The position numbers and the translations under genes were made by a program. The notes under the pieces were generated by a model that was not told where the DNA came from, ran no database searches, and saw only the letters and a list, made by a program, of their open reading frames with translations. From Oceaniglobus ichthyenteri (GTDB lineage Bacteria > Pseudomonadota > Alphaproteobacteria > Rhodobacterales > Rhodobacteraceae): a stretch of DNA of 64,000 nt. Every line of letters begins with the position of its first letter. The first letter of the stretch is position 1. Shown one piece after another: positions 34,729 through 43,049 of this stretch. Location of the stretch: contig NZ_QAGK01000001.1 in the NCBI RefSeq assembly GCF_003057885.1, positions 124,001-188,000 of the forward strand. Direction: 5' to 3'.

Positions 34729-35679
34729 TCATGCAAGTCTGATCCGCGGATCGATTGCCGCTGCAACCAGATCGGCGATCAAATTGCCAATCAGCACCAA
34801 AATAGCCGAAAACATCAGCAGGCCCATGACCACCGGATAATCGCTGTATCCCAGAGAATCGAGGAACAGGCGCCCCATTCCCGGCCAGGTGAACACGGTT
34901 TCGGTCACCAACGCCCCGCTCAGCAGATTGGGAAGCTGCATTCCCGCCAGTGTGATCATCGGCAAAAGCGCGTTGCCAACGATATGTTTCATCAACACGC
35001 GGCGCTCACTCGCCCCTTTGGCGCGGGCGGTTTTGACAAAATCCTGATTGATCACGTCAAGGGTGGCGGTGCGCATATATCTGCTCCAGACCGCAATATT
35101 GACCAGTGCCAAAACAACGCTGGGCATGATCAGGTGATGAAGATAGTTCAAAACCGACTGATCGCCGATGGTGTACATATTGCCCGCCGGAAACCAGCCC
35201 AGCTTTAGCGAAAACAGATAAATCGCCACCAGACCGAACCAGAATGTCGGAATGGATAGGGCGATCATCGCGCCCACTGTCGCTGTATAATCAAACACGG
35301 AATACCGATGGGTCGCACCACGTATCCCGATCCACGTACCGATCGCGATGGAAATAACCGTGGAACTGCCCATCAAAAGGAAGGTCGCGAACAAATGCCG
35401 ACCGATGACGTCAAGCACGGGCTGATTATCCCGGTAAGAGGTGCCCCAATCGCCCTGCAACAGCCGCCATGCCCAATCCAGATATTGCACCGGCAACGGG
35501 CGGTTCAGGCCCATCTGTTCCGAGATCCGATCCATCGCCTCTTGGGTCATGCCGGGCGTTAGCGCGTATTGCGACAGCGGGCCGCCCGGTGTCAGGTGCA
35601 GCACGCTGAACCCTATGATCGACACGATCACCAGCAATATGATGCTTTGTCCAAGACGGTTCAGAATGTAACGGGCCAT
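34729..35679 (-). CDS. Dpp/Opp-type ABC permease (DppB-like)
   Basis: A 316-residue permease with the DppB N-terminus ARYILNRLGQSIILLVIVSIIGFSVLHL followed by TPGGPL. Six helices follow and an EAA loop, DFVKTARAKGASERRVLMKHIVGNALLP. The ATG at 35679 has AGGAA five bases before it, so it is preferred over a TTG at 35697. The gene follows the binding-protein gene after a hairpin-containing gap of 163 bp from this start. Confidence 0.9.
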   Translation of the reverse strand: MARYILNRLGQSIILLVIVSIIGFSVLHLTPGGPLSQYALTPGMTQEAMDRISEQMGLNRPLPVQYLDWAWRLLQGDWGTSYRDNQPVLDVIGRHLFATFLLMGSSTVISIAIGTWIGIRGATHRYSVFDYTATVGAMIALSIPTFWFGLVAIYLFSLKLGWFPAGNMYTIGDQSVLNYLHHLIMPSVVLALVNIAVWSRYMRTATLDVINQDFVKTARAKGASERRVLMKHIVGNALLPMITLAGMQLPNLLSGALVTETVFTWPGMGRLFLDSLGYSDYPVVMGLLMFSAILVLIGNLIADLVAAAIDPRIRLA

Positions 35680-35802
35680 TGGTATTCCTGTGGTCAAAAA
35701 ATTCTGATGACGTGTTTCGTAACGTCAATGATCCGGCCGCAAAGGCGGACTAAGGTTCAGGTGTGGTTCACGGTGACACGGGCCCCGGCAAACAGGTGTT
35801 CA

Positions 35803-35832
35803 GATGCCCTGCTACACAGGCAGCAGGGCATC
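35803..35832 (-). repeat. Intercistronic hairpin after the peptide-type binding protein
   Basis: An 11-base perfect inverted repeat (GATGCCCTGCT / AGCAGGGCATC) with an 8-base loop starts 10 bases after the binding-protein stop codon and precedes the DppB-like gene. It has no U-run, so message stabilisation is more likely than termination. Confidence 0.65.
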
Positions 35833-35842
35833 AAATCGGGCT

Positions 35843-37495
35843 TTATTTATCCCAGTAATAGGCCGCAGCGTGCCATGTATCGATCCGGGTGTTGATGTTG
35901 GGCTCAATACCCATGATCCCCTCTTTGTGGCCGCGCACCGTTGCATATTGGAACATTGGCAACATCGGCAGATCGTCGCGGATGATGCTTTGGATCTTGT
36001 CATAGATCGGTTTGCGCGTTTCCGGGTCGAAGGTTTGCGCGCCCTCGGCCAGCAATGCATCAACCTCTTCGTTCACATATTGGCCGTTGTTGGCCCCCTT
36101 GCCGCCCTGCGCCCCGATGGAATCAGAGTGAAAGCGCGCGCTGACATCCGGGTCGGCACCCGACATGAATGTGATCCCGACAAGCACCGTATCAAACTGT
36201 GACATGGTCCAGTATTCGCCCCACATCACCGCCGGTGGCAGGTTCGAAATGGTCATTTCAACGCCGATATCCTTGAACGTTTGCTGGACGAACTGTTGGG
36301 TCTGTTCGCGCAGGTGGTTGCCCGCCGTGGTTGAGTTGGTAAAGGCCAAGCGCACGCCATCCTTTTCGCGCACCCCGTCCGATCCGCGCGCCCAACCGGC
36401 ATCGTCCAACAGTTTGTTCGCACGGTCGATGTTGAACTCATGGGGGGGCAGATCGCCGTTATAATAATACGACTGCTTGGGAAGATAGGTTTCGCTGGGC
36501 GTGGGCAGGCCATAATATAGGGCATCGATGATGGTTTGTTTGTCCAACGCGGCATACAGCGCCTCGCGCACGGCCGGATCTTGAAACTGTGGCCGCCCCA
36601 TATTCAGATAGATCGATTCAATCGTCGCTGTGGGCACGACATTCACAACCTTACCGGGCAGCTTGCTGGCCTCGGCGTAGTTGTCTTGTGAAATATACTG
36701 CACCCCGGCGATATCAATATCACCGCTTTTGAACTGTGTATAAAGCACGGTCAGGTCGGGGATATATTTGTAAATCAACCGCTCGATATAGGGGCCTTCG
36801 CCGTAATATTCGGTGTTGGCCACCAATTCCAGATGATCGCCAGCAATGCGGTTGCCCCATTTGAACGCTCCAGTGCCGATGGGGGCGTTGTTGAACGGGG
36901 CGGTGTTTCTGTCTGCTTCAGGTTCAAGTATGTGTTTGGGAACCATGAATGTTTCGGCCAGGATCGACATGTAGGGCGAAAAGGTTTCTTCCATCCGCCA
37001 AGTGATTTCTGTGGGGGAAACGACGGTAATGTCGCGCACCAGATTATGCCCCAAGGTGCGCCAGCTGCGGAAATTTGGATCGACAACCAGTTCAAGCGTG
37101 AATTTCACATCTTCAGCAGTGAACGGCGTGCCATCGTGCCATGTTACATCATCGCGCAGTTTGACCCGCCACTCCAAGCCGTCCTCGGACAGGCCGCCAT
37201 TGGCCACGGTTGGCACTTCTGCGGCAAGTGCGGGTTGGATCACGCCTTGGGTATCGACCCGGAACAGCGGATCGAACAGTGAAAACTGAACGCCATCGTC
37301 CACTTCGATTCGTGGCATCAACGGGTTGAAAACGGTGGGCTCCTGAGAAAAACCAACCACGATTTGCCCCGTGGGTGTTTCTGGCGGGGCGGCGTGGGCC
37401 GCACTGACCAAAAGATTGGGTGCCAAAGCGCCGGCCGCACCAGCCAGGCCAAGCATCTGCAGAGTTTTGCGCCGTGTGGGATGGGAAAAAGTCAT
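35843..37495 (-). CDS. Dpp/Opp-type extracellular solute-binding protein (SBP_bac_5)
   Basis: A 550-residue family 5 binding protein. The leader carries a twin-Arg motif (TRRKTLQMLGLAGAAGALAP), suggesting Tat export of a folded protein. The mature part shows EPTVFNPLMP, WRVKLRDDVTWHDGTPFTAEDV and TGAFKW, all typical of DppA/OppA proteins. AGGAGG lies just before the ATG. Ligands in this family range from peptides to nickel, haem, opines and polyamine conjugates, and none can be chosen from sequence alone. Confidence 0.9.
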   Translation of the reverse strand: MTFSHPTRRKTLQMLGLAGAAGALAPNLLVSAAHAAPPETPTGQIVVGFSQEPTVFNPLMPRIEVDDGVQFSLFDPLFRVDTQGVIQPALAAEVPTVANGGLSEDGLEWRVKLRDDVTWHDGTPFTAEDVKFTLELVVDPNFRSWRTLGHNLVRDITVVSPTEITWRMEETFSPYMSILAETFMVPKHILEPEADRNTAPFNNAPIGTGAFKWGNRIAGDHLELVANTEYYGEGPYIERLIYKYIPDLTVLYTQFKSGDIDIAGVQYISQDNYAEASKLPGKVVNVVPTATIESIYLNMGRPQFQDPAVREALYAALDKQTIIDALYYGLPTPSETYLPKQSYYYNGDLPPHEFNIDRANKLLDDAGWARGSDGVREKDGVRLAFTNSTTAGNHLREQTQQFVQQTFKDIGVEMTISNLPPAVMWGEYWTMSQFDTVLVGITFMSGADPDVSARFHSDSIGAQGGKGANNGQYVNEEVDALLAEGAQTFDPETRKPIYDKIQSIIRDDLPMLPMFQYATVRGHKEGIMGIEPNINTRIDTWHAAAYYWDK

Positions 37496-37519
37496 GTTGA
37501 TCCTCCTGTTTTATCAAGG

Positions 37520-39166
37520 TTACGCGGTTTGCGCGCTGCGGTTTTCACCGGGAATGGCCGCGACAAGCTGTTTGGTATAATCATTTTGCGGTGCGTGAAA
37601 AATCTGTGTCGGCGGGCCGAATTCCACGATCCGCCCGTTCTGCATCACGGCGATCTCATCGCAAATTTGACTGGCAACGCGAAGATCATGGGTAATAAAG
37701 AACATGGCCACCTGCGTATCACGCTGAATCTGGGCCAATAGTTCAAGTATTTGCGCCTGGATAGACACATCAAGCGCCGAAACCGCCTCGTCCGCGATCA
37801 ATAAATCCGGATCGAACATCAGCGCCCGAGCGATGCCCACACGCTGCCGCTGCCCGCCGGAAAACTCATGTGGAAAGCGCCCGTACGCCCCCCGGTCCAA
37901 ACCGACAAGTTCCAGCAGGTCATATGCCTTTTCACGCGCGACCTGGCGGCCCATACCTTGGGCGATCGGACCAACGGTAAGGATATGGCCAATGGTTGAT
38001 CGCGGATTGAGCGAGGCGAACGGATCTTGAAAAATCATCTGAATCTTCGGGCGCAACGGGCGAAAATCACGCTCTGTCATTGGCGCAATGTCTTGATCCC
38101 CGTAAATCATCTGCCCACTGTCGCTTGCCAACAGTTTGATCAAAAGGCGGCCAAGGGATGTTTTGCCTGACCCACTTTCACCCACCACGCCCAGTGTGCG
38201 CCCACGGCGCAAGACAAAATTGGCATCGCGCACCGCCGGGACGACCCGTTCTTTCGAAAACCATCCACCGCCACTGCGATAGGTTTTATTCAGGTTTTGC
38301 ACCGTCAATACCGCCGGGTAATTTTCAACGGCAACCGGCACATGCCCCGCCTCTTTCAGGCCCGGAACAGCCGCAATCAAGCGTTTGGTGTAATGATGCT
38401 GAGGCGCCTTGAATACCTGATCTGCACTTGCCCCCTCAACGACCTGCCCCTTTTCCATGACGATCACGCGATCGGCAATTTCGGCCACAACTCCAAAATC
38501 ATGAGTGATGAAAAGAACACTCATCCCCTTACGACGCTGAATATCACGGATCAGGTTCAGGATCTGCGCCTGTGTCGTCACATCCAGTGCGGTTGTCGGC
38601 TCATCTGCAATCAGAATTGTCGGTTCAAGCGCCAGCGCCATCGCAATCATCACCCGCTGGCGTTGCCCACCTGACAGGCGGAACGGGTACTGACCCATCA
38701 TCAATTCCGGATCGGGCAACCCAACCTCGGTCAACAGGTCAAGCGCACGGGCGCGCCTGGACTCAGGGGTCCCTTCATCATGCACCGCCATCACTTCGAT
38801 CACCTGATCGCCGACTGTCATCAGCGGATTAAGTGCCGATAGAGGATCCTGAAAAATCATGGAAACGACCCGCCCACGCAGATTGCGCAGCGCTGGCTCG
38901 TCCAATTTCAACAGATCCTCACCCTGAAACAGGATTCGACCGCTCGAAACCCGCATCACTGGGGGCAGCAGCCCCATCATGGCATTTGCCGTGACCGATT
39001 TTCCCGATCCCGATTCGCCAATAACGCACAGGATTTGACCCCGCGGCAAATCAAAAGACACGTTGGTCACGGCATGACGGCGCTCCATTCCTGGCGGCAG
39101 ATCTACCGTCAGGTTGCGAACTGACAGTGCTACACCGTCATCCTGATCATTGATTTCCGGGGTCAC
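37520..39166 (-). CDS. Dpp/Opp-type ABC ATPase, two nucleotide-binding domains fused
   Basis: A 548-residue protein carrying two complete ATPase modules, equivalent to DppD and DppF in one chain. Each half has Walker A (GESGSGKS and GESGSGKT), a signature (LSGGQRQRV and FSGGQRQRV), Walker B and the oligopeptide-family C-terminal segment with a HxxY motif ([10 protein letters not shown] and [10 protein letters not shown]). It is the first gene of the importer operon, ahead of the binding protein. The GTG start has GAGG upstream. It faces the XRE-cupin regulator across a 212-bp region. Confidence 0.92.
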   Translation of the reverse strand: MTPEINDQDDGVALSVRNLTVDLPPGMERRHAVTNVSFDLPRGQILCVIGESGSGKSVTANAMMGLLPPVMRVSSGRILFQGEDLLKLDEPALRNLRGRVVSMIFQDPLSALNPLMTVGDQVIEVMAVHDEGTPESRRARALDLLTEVGLPDPELMMGQYPFRLSGGQRQRVMIAMALALEPTILIADEPTTALDVTTQAQILNLIRDIQRRKGMSVLFITHDFGVVAEIADRVIVMEKGQVVEGASADQVFKAPQHHYTKRLIAAVPGLKEAGHVPVAVENYPAVLTVQNLNKTYRSGGGWFSKERVVPAVRDANFVLRRGRTLGVVGESGSGKTSLGRLLIKLLASDSGQMIYGDQDIAPMTERDFRPLRPKIQMIFQDPFASLNPRSTIGHILTVGPIAQGMGRQVAREKAYDLLELVGLDRGAYGRFPHEFSGGQRQRVGIARALMFDPDLLIADEAVSALDVSIQAQILELLAQIQRDTQVAMFFITHDLRVASQICDEIAVMQNGRIVEFGPPTQIFHAPQNDYTKQLVAAIPGENRSAQTA

Positions 39167-39190
39167 CTGAACCTCGCTCTTATGCGCAGC

Positions 39191-39306
39191 ATTTCATTAT
39201 TGAACCAATTTCACTCGTATAATGAAATTCCGACTAAGCCACGCAACAAATAAGAGGTCAATAGTGAAGATTGCTTGATCTGAGATTGAAAAGGTTCAAT
39301 ATTGAA
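39191..39306. promoter_or_regulatory. Operator array between importer and regulator
   Basis: This AT-rich divergent region holds a 10-base perfect inverted repeat (ATTTCATTAT at 39191-39200 / ATAATGAAAT at 39219-39228), a perfect 12-base palindrome TTCAATATTGAA (39295-39306) and an overlapping ATTGAA-AAGG-TTCAAT (39285-39300). The ATAATGAA half-site resembles the published site of the XRE-cupin repressor PuuR. The XRE-cupin protein encoded next to it is the obvious candidate binder. Confidence 0.5.
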
Positions 39307-39378
39307 ATTCAGCAGGTCGGCCATCAACCGGTTGCCATTCGATCTGCCATGCCCCGCAATCAATCGCCGGACGTTGTG

Positions 39379-39978
39379 ATGAAACACCAAGATACTGTTG
39401 ACACGCGCTCTGAATCCCCGCGTGAAATCGGCGCGGCGCTCAGGCAGCTCCGGCATGATCAATCAATGTCACTTCAGGAGCTTGCGAAGAAATCGGGCGT
39501 CTCAGTCGGTATGATCAGCCAGATCGAACGCGACATGGCCAATCCGTCGATGCGGGTGCTGACCGCGATCAGACGGGCCTTGAACATCCCTATGCAGGCG
39601 ATGTTTGGAGATGAAAAAAGCGATGGAGGCGATCCGTCTTTTGTGCGGCGCTCAAAACGTCGTCCGCACATCGACCTTGGTTCATTGCAAAAGGAATTGC
39701 TGACATCTGGCGGCAATCACAACCTGCAGATCATGATCCTCACCCTTTCGCCTGGGGGTACGTCGGGCGATACCGCGTTAAGCTACCCCGCCGAAAAGGG
39801 CGGATTGGTTCTTGAGGGTGAGTTCATTCTGGCCGTCGATCAACAAGAAGCATTGCTGCAGCAGGGCGACAGCTTTGTTTTCGACAGTTCTCTTGAACAT
39901 AGCATCCGCAACGACAGCGACCGCACCGCCACAATTTTGTGGGTTATAGGCGCGGTGCAATTTGACCGCCATCTATAG
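39379..39978 (+). CDS. XRE-family regulator with C-terminal cupin (PuuR-like)
   Basis: About 199 residues. An N-terminal XRE helix-turn-helix (about 12-70) contains LRQLRHDQSMSLQELAKKSGVS and ISQIERDMANPS. A C-terminal cupin ligand domain (about 120-195) has GGTSGDTALSYPAEKGGLVLEGE and the DSFVFDSSLEHSIRN strand-turn. This layout is that of PuuR and other regulators of amine, amino-acid and osmolyte metabolism. The ATG at 39379 gives the usual length. The frame is open to 39271, and ATG 39349 is also possible; none has a strong ribosome-binding site. It sits between the importer and the FAD oxidoreductase and likely controls both. Confidence 0.85.
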   Translation: MKHQDTVDTRSESPREIGAALRQLRHDQSMSLQELAKKSGVSVGMISQIERDMANPSMRVLTAIRRALNIPMQAMFGDEKSDGGDPSFVRRSKRRPHIDLGSLQKELLTSGGNHNLQIMILTLSPGGTSGDTALSYPAEKGGLVLEGEFILAVDQQEALLQQGDSFVFDSSLEHSIRNDSDRTATILWVIGAVQFDRHL

Positions 39979-40028
39979 TATTTGCTGCACGGGGCACACG
40001 CGCCCTGCCCGATCATAAAGGTTCTCCC

Positions 40029-41342
40029 ATGTCTGACCCACGCGCCACCCTGAAAACGTCACCGTACTGGTGGGAGACCGCGCCGATCCGACCGCTTGAC
40101 CAGACGCCACTGGAAAAGACAGTGGATGTTGCCATCGTTGGCGCCGGATACACCGGATTGACCGCAGCGCTTACTTTGGTGCGGGCCGGACGGTCGGTCG
40201 CGGTTTTTGATCGCCAGCACCCCGGCGAAGGTGCTTCGACCCGCAATGGCGGCATCACCAGTGGAAACATCCGGCTGGGGTATCAAGAATTGGCGCGTCG
40301 GTTCGGCGAAAAACGCGCAATAGCCATTGAGGCCGAAAGCAAAGCCGCCCGCGAACATCTTTACCGAATGTTGGCAGAGGAAGGCATGGATTGTGAGTTC
40401 CAGCAAACCGGCCGGTTCAGCGGTGCCGTCAATGCGCAAGATTATGACAGTCTGGCACGTGAAGCGGAAAAATTGCACCGTACCTTGGGTATTGAGGCGT
40501 ATGCCGTGCCGCAGAGCGAACAGCGTCAATATGTCGGTACAGATTTCTTTCGCGGCGGATCGGTGCGGATGGATGTGGGCGGCTTGCAGCCCGCTCGTTT
40601 CTTTGCCGAACTGCTGCGCGTTGCCCAGGCGGCGGGCGTTGTCATCCATTCGGAAACCGGCGTCGAAACCATTGACCAGGACCCGACAGGTTTCAAGGTC
40701 AAGACCACGCGCGGAACGCTGAGCGCACGCCAGGTTATAATCAGCACAAATGGCTATACCGACAGATCAGATCCTTGGTTGCGCCGCCGACTTGTGCCTG
40801 TTCGCAGTCGCATCATCGCCACCGAAGAAATCTCTTCCAATCTTATGAATACACTGATGCCGCGCCAAATGATGACCAGCGACACACGCATTCTGGGTTT
40901 CTATTTCCGCCCTTCGCCAGACGGAAAACGCATACTTTTTGGTGGGCGGGATGGCACCTATCATGACGATTACACCAAACCGGTGGCCTATCTGCGCGAA
41001 AACCTGAATGCGCTGTTCCCGGAATTGGAACAAACCGGACTGACCCATACCTGGTTCGGCAATGTCGCCATGCACCGCGATATGATTCCGCGTATTTTTT
41101 CGCGCAACGGCATGGTTTACGCCACCGGATTTTGCGGGTCTGGCGTGGTTTGGGCCCCTTGGATGGGGCGCAAAGCCGCGCAGAAAATTCTTGGACAGGC
41201 GGATGAGGCACCATCGGCATTCGATTTCCGCCCCCCTCGCGCGATCCCGCTTTATGGTGGCAAACCATGGTTCATGCCATTTTTCATGTCCAAATTCCGG
41301 ATGCAAGACCGGATCAAGATGCGCCGCGACGGCCGGACCTAA
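40029..41342 (+). CDS. FAD-dependent oxidoreductase (DadA/PuuB-like)
   Basis: A 437-residue DAO-family flavoenzyme. The dinucleotide-binding GAGYTG motif is at residues 38-43, after VDVAIV, and is followed by the flavin-contact segment STRNGGITSG. It keeps the C-terminal FAD block (ATGFCGSGVVWAPWMG). The N-terminal SPYWWETAP is typical of gamma-glutamylputrescine oxidase and related amine oxidases. It probably oxidises an amine or N-substituted amino acid brought in by the importer, releasing ammonia or a primary amine and peroxide. The gene is 50 bp downstream of the XRE-cupin regulator. The exact substrate is unknown. Confidence 0.82.
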   Translation: MSDPRATLKTSPYWWETAPIRPLDQTPLEKTVDVAIVGAGYTGLTAALTLVRAGRSVAVFDRQHPGEGASTRNGGITSGNIRLGYQELARRFGEKRAIAIEAESKAAREHLYRMLAEEGMDCEFQQTGRFSGAVNAQDYDSLAREAEKLHRTLGIEAYAVPQSEQRQYVGTDFFRGGSVRMDVGGLQPARFFAELLRVAQAAGVVIHSETGVETIDQDPTGFKVKTTRGTLSARQVIISTNGYTDRSDPWLRRRLVPVRSRIIATEEISSNLMNTLMPRQMMTSDTRILGFYFRPSPDGKRILFGGRDGTYHDDYTKPVAYLRENLNALFPELEQTGLTHTWFGNVAMHRDMIPRIFSRNGMVYATGFCGSGVVWAPWMGRKAAQKILGQADEAPSAFDFRPPRAIPLYGGKPWFMPFFMSKFRMQDRIKMRRDGRT

Positions 41343-41407
41343 ACCGTTTGGCGTTTGGCGTTTGGGGGTTCACACATCGCTTGGCTTCTGATGCAAGGTT
41401 CCAAACC

Positions 41408-41681
41408 TTGACCCGAAGAGTTCTGACCAACACGCGGTGGGCAATTTTCGAACCGTATTGCCTGGGGAAACCCACCGATCCGGGGCAAACTGGTGGTGCC
41501 CCTCCGGGTATTCATTGAGGCGGTCCTTTGGATCGTTCGCACCAGGGCTCAGTGGCGCGAGCTGCCGGATTACTTCGGCAGGTTGAAGGGAAACATAGAG
41601 ATAGCCATGCGCTCCTGCAACACAGATCAGAGTTTCAAAGCCTTCATCTTAATTGCGGCAATAACCATTCAGATGCGGTGA
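41408..41681 (+). pseudogene. IS5-family transposase remnant (internally deleted, frameshifted)
   Basis: Three fragments of an IS5-type (DDE) transposase can be read in order. Frame one gives RRVLTNTRWAIFEPYC and GKPTDPGQTGG to a stop at 41518. After a +1 shift near 41495, the next frame gives VFIEAVLWIVRTRAQWRELP and DYFG. It then jumps directly to the C-terminal IAMRSCNTDQSFKAFILIAA. The whole catalytic centre is missing, so it cannot transpose. Terminal inverted repeats and target duplications could not be found. The rest of the 459-bp gap between the oxidoreductase and recA holds only the recA terminator. Confidence 0.75.
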
Positions 41682-41719
41682 ACGTTAACAGATCCTAACT
41701 TGGTCCGTAAGTAACGGAA

Positions 41720-41750
41720 ACGTGCCGCCCATTCCAAACAGGCGGCACGT
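41720..41750 (-). terminator. recA terminator hairpin
   Basis: ACGTGCCGCC and GGCGGCACGT form a 10-base perfect stem with an 11-base loop, about 50 bases after the recA stop. It is followed on the minus strand by TTCCGTT, a weak U-rich tail. Confidence 0.6.
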
Positions 41751-41801
41751 ATCGAAATACAGCTCCAATCAACTGGGCGGTTTTATCACGAGATGCTATA
41801 C

Positions 41802-42872
41802 TCACTCATCAAGCACTGGATCCTCGCTGGAGATGTCCCCATGGAAATCCAGTCCATGCGATGCGCGGATTTTGTCTTCAATCTCAAGTGCCATAGCAGG
41901 ATTGTCCTTGAGAAATTGCTTGGCATTTTCGCGCCCTTGGCCGATTCGTTCATCACCGTATGAAAACCACGAACCCGCCTTATTCACCACGCCGGCAATG
42001 ACGCCGAGGTCAAGCAACTCACCGCGTTTTGAAATCCCCTCACCGTACATGATATCAAATTCCACAACCTTAAAGGGTGGTGCTACCTTGTTTTTTACAA
42101 TCTTGACCTTAGTTTGATTGCCCACGATTTCATCGCGATCCTTAACCGCCCCAATCCGACGAATATCCAACCGGACGGATGAGTAAAACTTCAAAGCGTT
42201 GCCGCCAGTTGTCGTTTCCGGGCTTCCGAACATTACGCCGATTTTCATACGCAACTGATTGATGAAAATCACCATACATTTCGAACGTGAAATCGAACCG
42301 GTCAATTTGCGCATCGCCTGGCTCATCAGCCGGGCCTGTACGCCGACACTGGCATCTCCCATGTCGCCTTCAAGTTCAGACTTTGGAATCAATGCGGCAA
42401 CCGAATCGACCACGACAAGACTGACTGCTCCTGATCTTACAAGTGTATCTGTAATTTCCAGCGCTTGCTCACCGGTGTCAGGCTGACTGATCAGCAGTTC
42501 ATCAAGATTTACCCCAAGTTTTTTCGCATATTGAGGGTCAAGAGCATGTTCAGCGTCGACAAAAGCGCAAACCCCACCGTTTTTCTGCTCTTCGGCAACA
42601 ACATGCAAAGTCAAAGTGGTCTTACCCGAACTTTCAGGACCATAAACCTCAATAATCCGCCCGCGAGGGAGACCACCGATACCAAGGGCGATGTCCAACC
42701 CCAAGGAGCCGGTTGAAATCGATTCAATCTCAGCAATGGGGCTGTCAGAGCCCAATTTCATGATGGACCCTTTACCAAACTGACGTTCGATTTGGGCGAG
42801 CGCTGAATCAAGCGCCTTCTGCCGGTCGGTGTTACGCTTGTCTGTCATATCTAAAAGATTTGCCGTTGCCAT
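41802..42872 (-). CDS. recA: Recombinase RecA
   Basis: A 356-residue RecA, the ATP-dependent strand-exchange protein that also triggers LexA cleavage. Walker A is GPESSGKTT (78-86), Walker B is [12 protein letters not shown], and the DNA-binding loop region includes [14 protein letters not shown] and [14 protein letters not shown]. The N-terminus [20 protein letters not shown] is diagnostic. The ATG at 42872 ([12 protein letters not shown]) is chosen from the family. An extended frame to 42911 would overlap the SOS-controlled leader. An SOS box lies about 50 bp upstream. Confidence 0.97.
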   Translation of the reverse strand: MATANLLDMTDKRNTDRQKALDSALAQIERQFGKGSIMKLGSDSPIAEIESISTGSLGLDIALGIGGLPRGRIIEVYGPESSGKTTLTLHVVAEEQKNGGVCAFVDAEHALDPQYAKKLGVNLDELLISQPDTGEQALEITDTLVRSGAVSLVVVDSVAALIPKSELEGDMGDASVGVQARLMSQAMRKLTGSISRSKCMVIFINQLRMKIGVMFGSPETTTGGNALKFYSSVRLDIRRIGAVKDRDEIVGNQTKVKIVKNKVAPPFKVVEFDIMYGEGISKRGELLDLGVIAGVVNKAGSWFSYGDERIGQGRENAKQFLKDNPAMALEIEDKIRASHGLDFHGDISSEDPVLDE

Positions 42873-42922
42873 GTTCAGCGTCCTTATTTCACACTCAAGG
42901 CTGTGCGGCAATCATTGCCTTT

Positions 42923-42937
42923 GTTCACCCCTTGTTC
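42923..42937 (-). promoter_or_regulatory. SOS box (LexA site) of recA
   Basis: GTTC-N7-GTTC (minus strand GAAC-N7-GAAC) is the established LexA target of alphaproteobacteria. It stands about 50 bp before the recA start, where damage-inducible repression is expected. Confidence 0.8.
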
Positions 42938-43049
42938 CCGATCTATTTAGGATCAACACATGAACAAATCAACCTGATTATTCCATGTATGTTGGCGGCA
43001 GATGATTAAAATTTGGTTACTGGATCCCAAAACTGACCAACAACAGGGC

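Noticed and set aside
41346-41366. Three tandem copies of GTTTGGC/G
   Set aside because: Too short and few to be a functional repeat or CRISPR; no spacers of regular size anywhere in the window.
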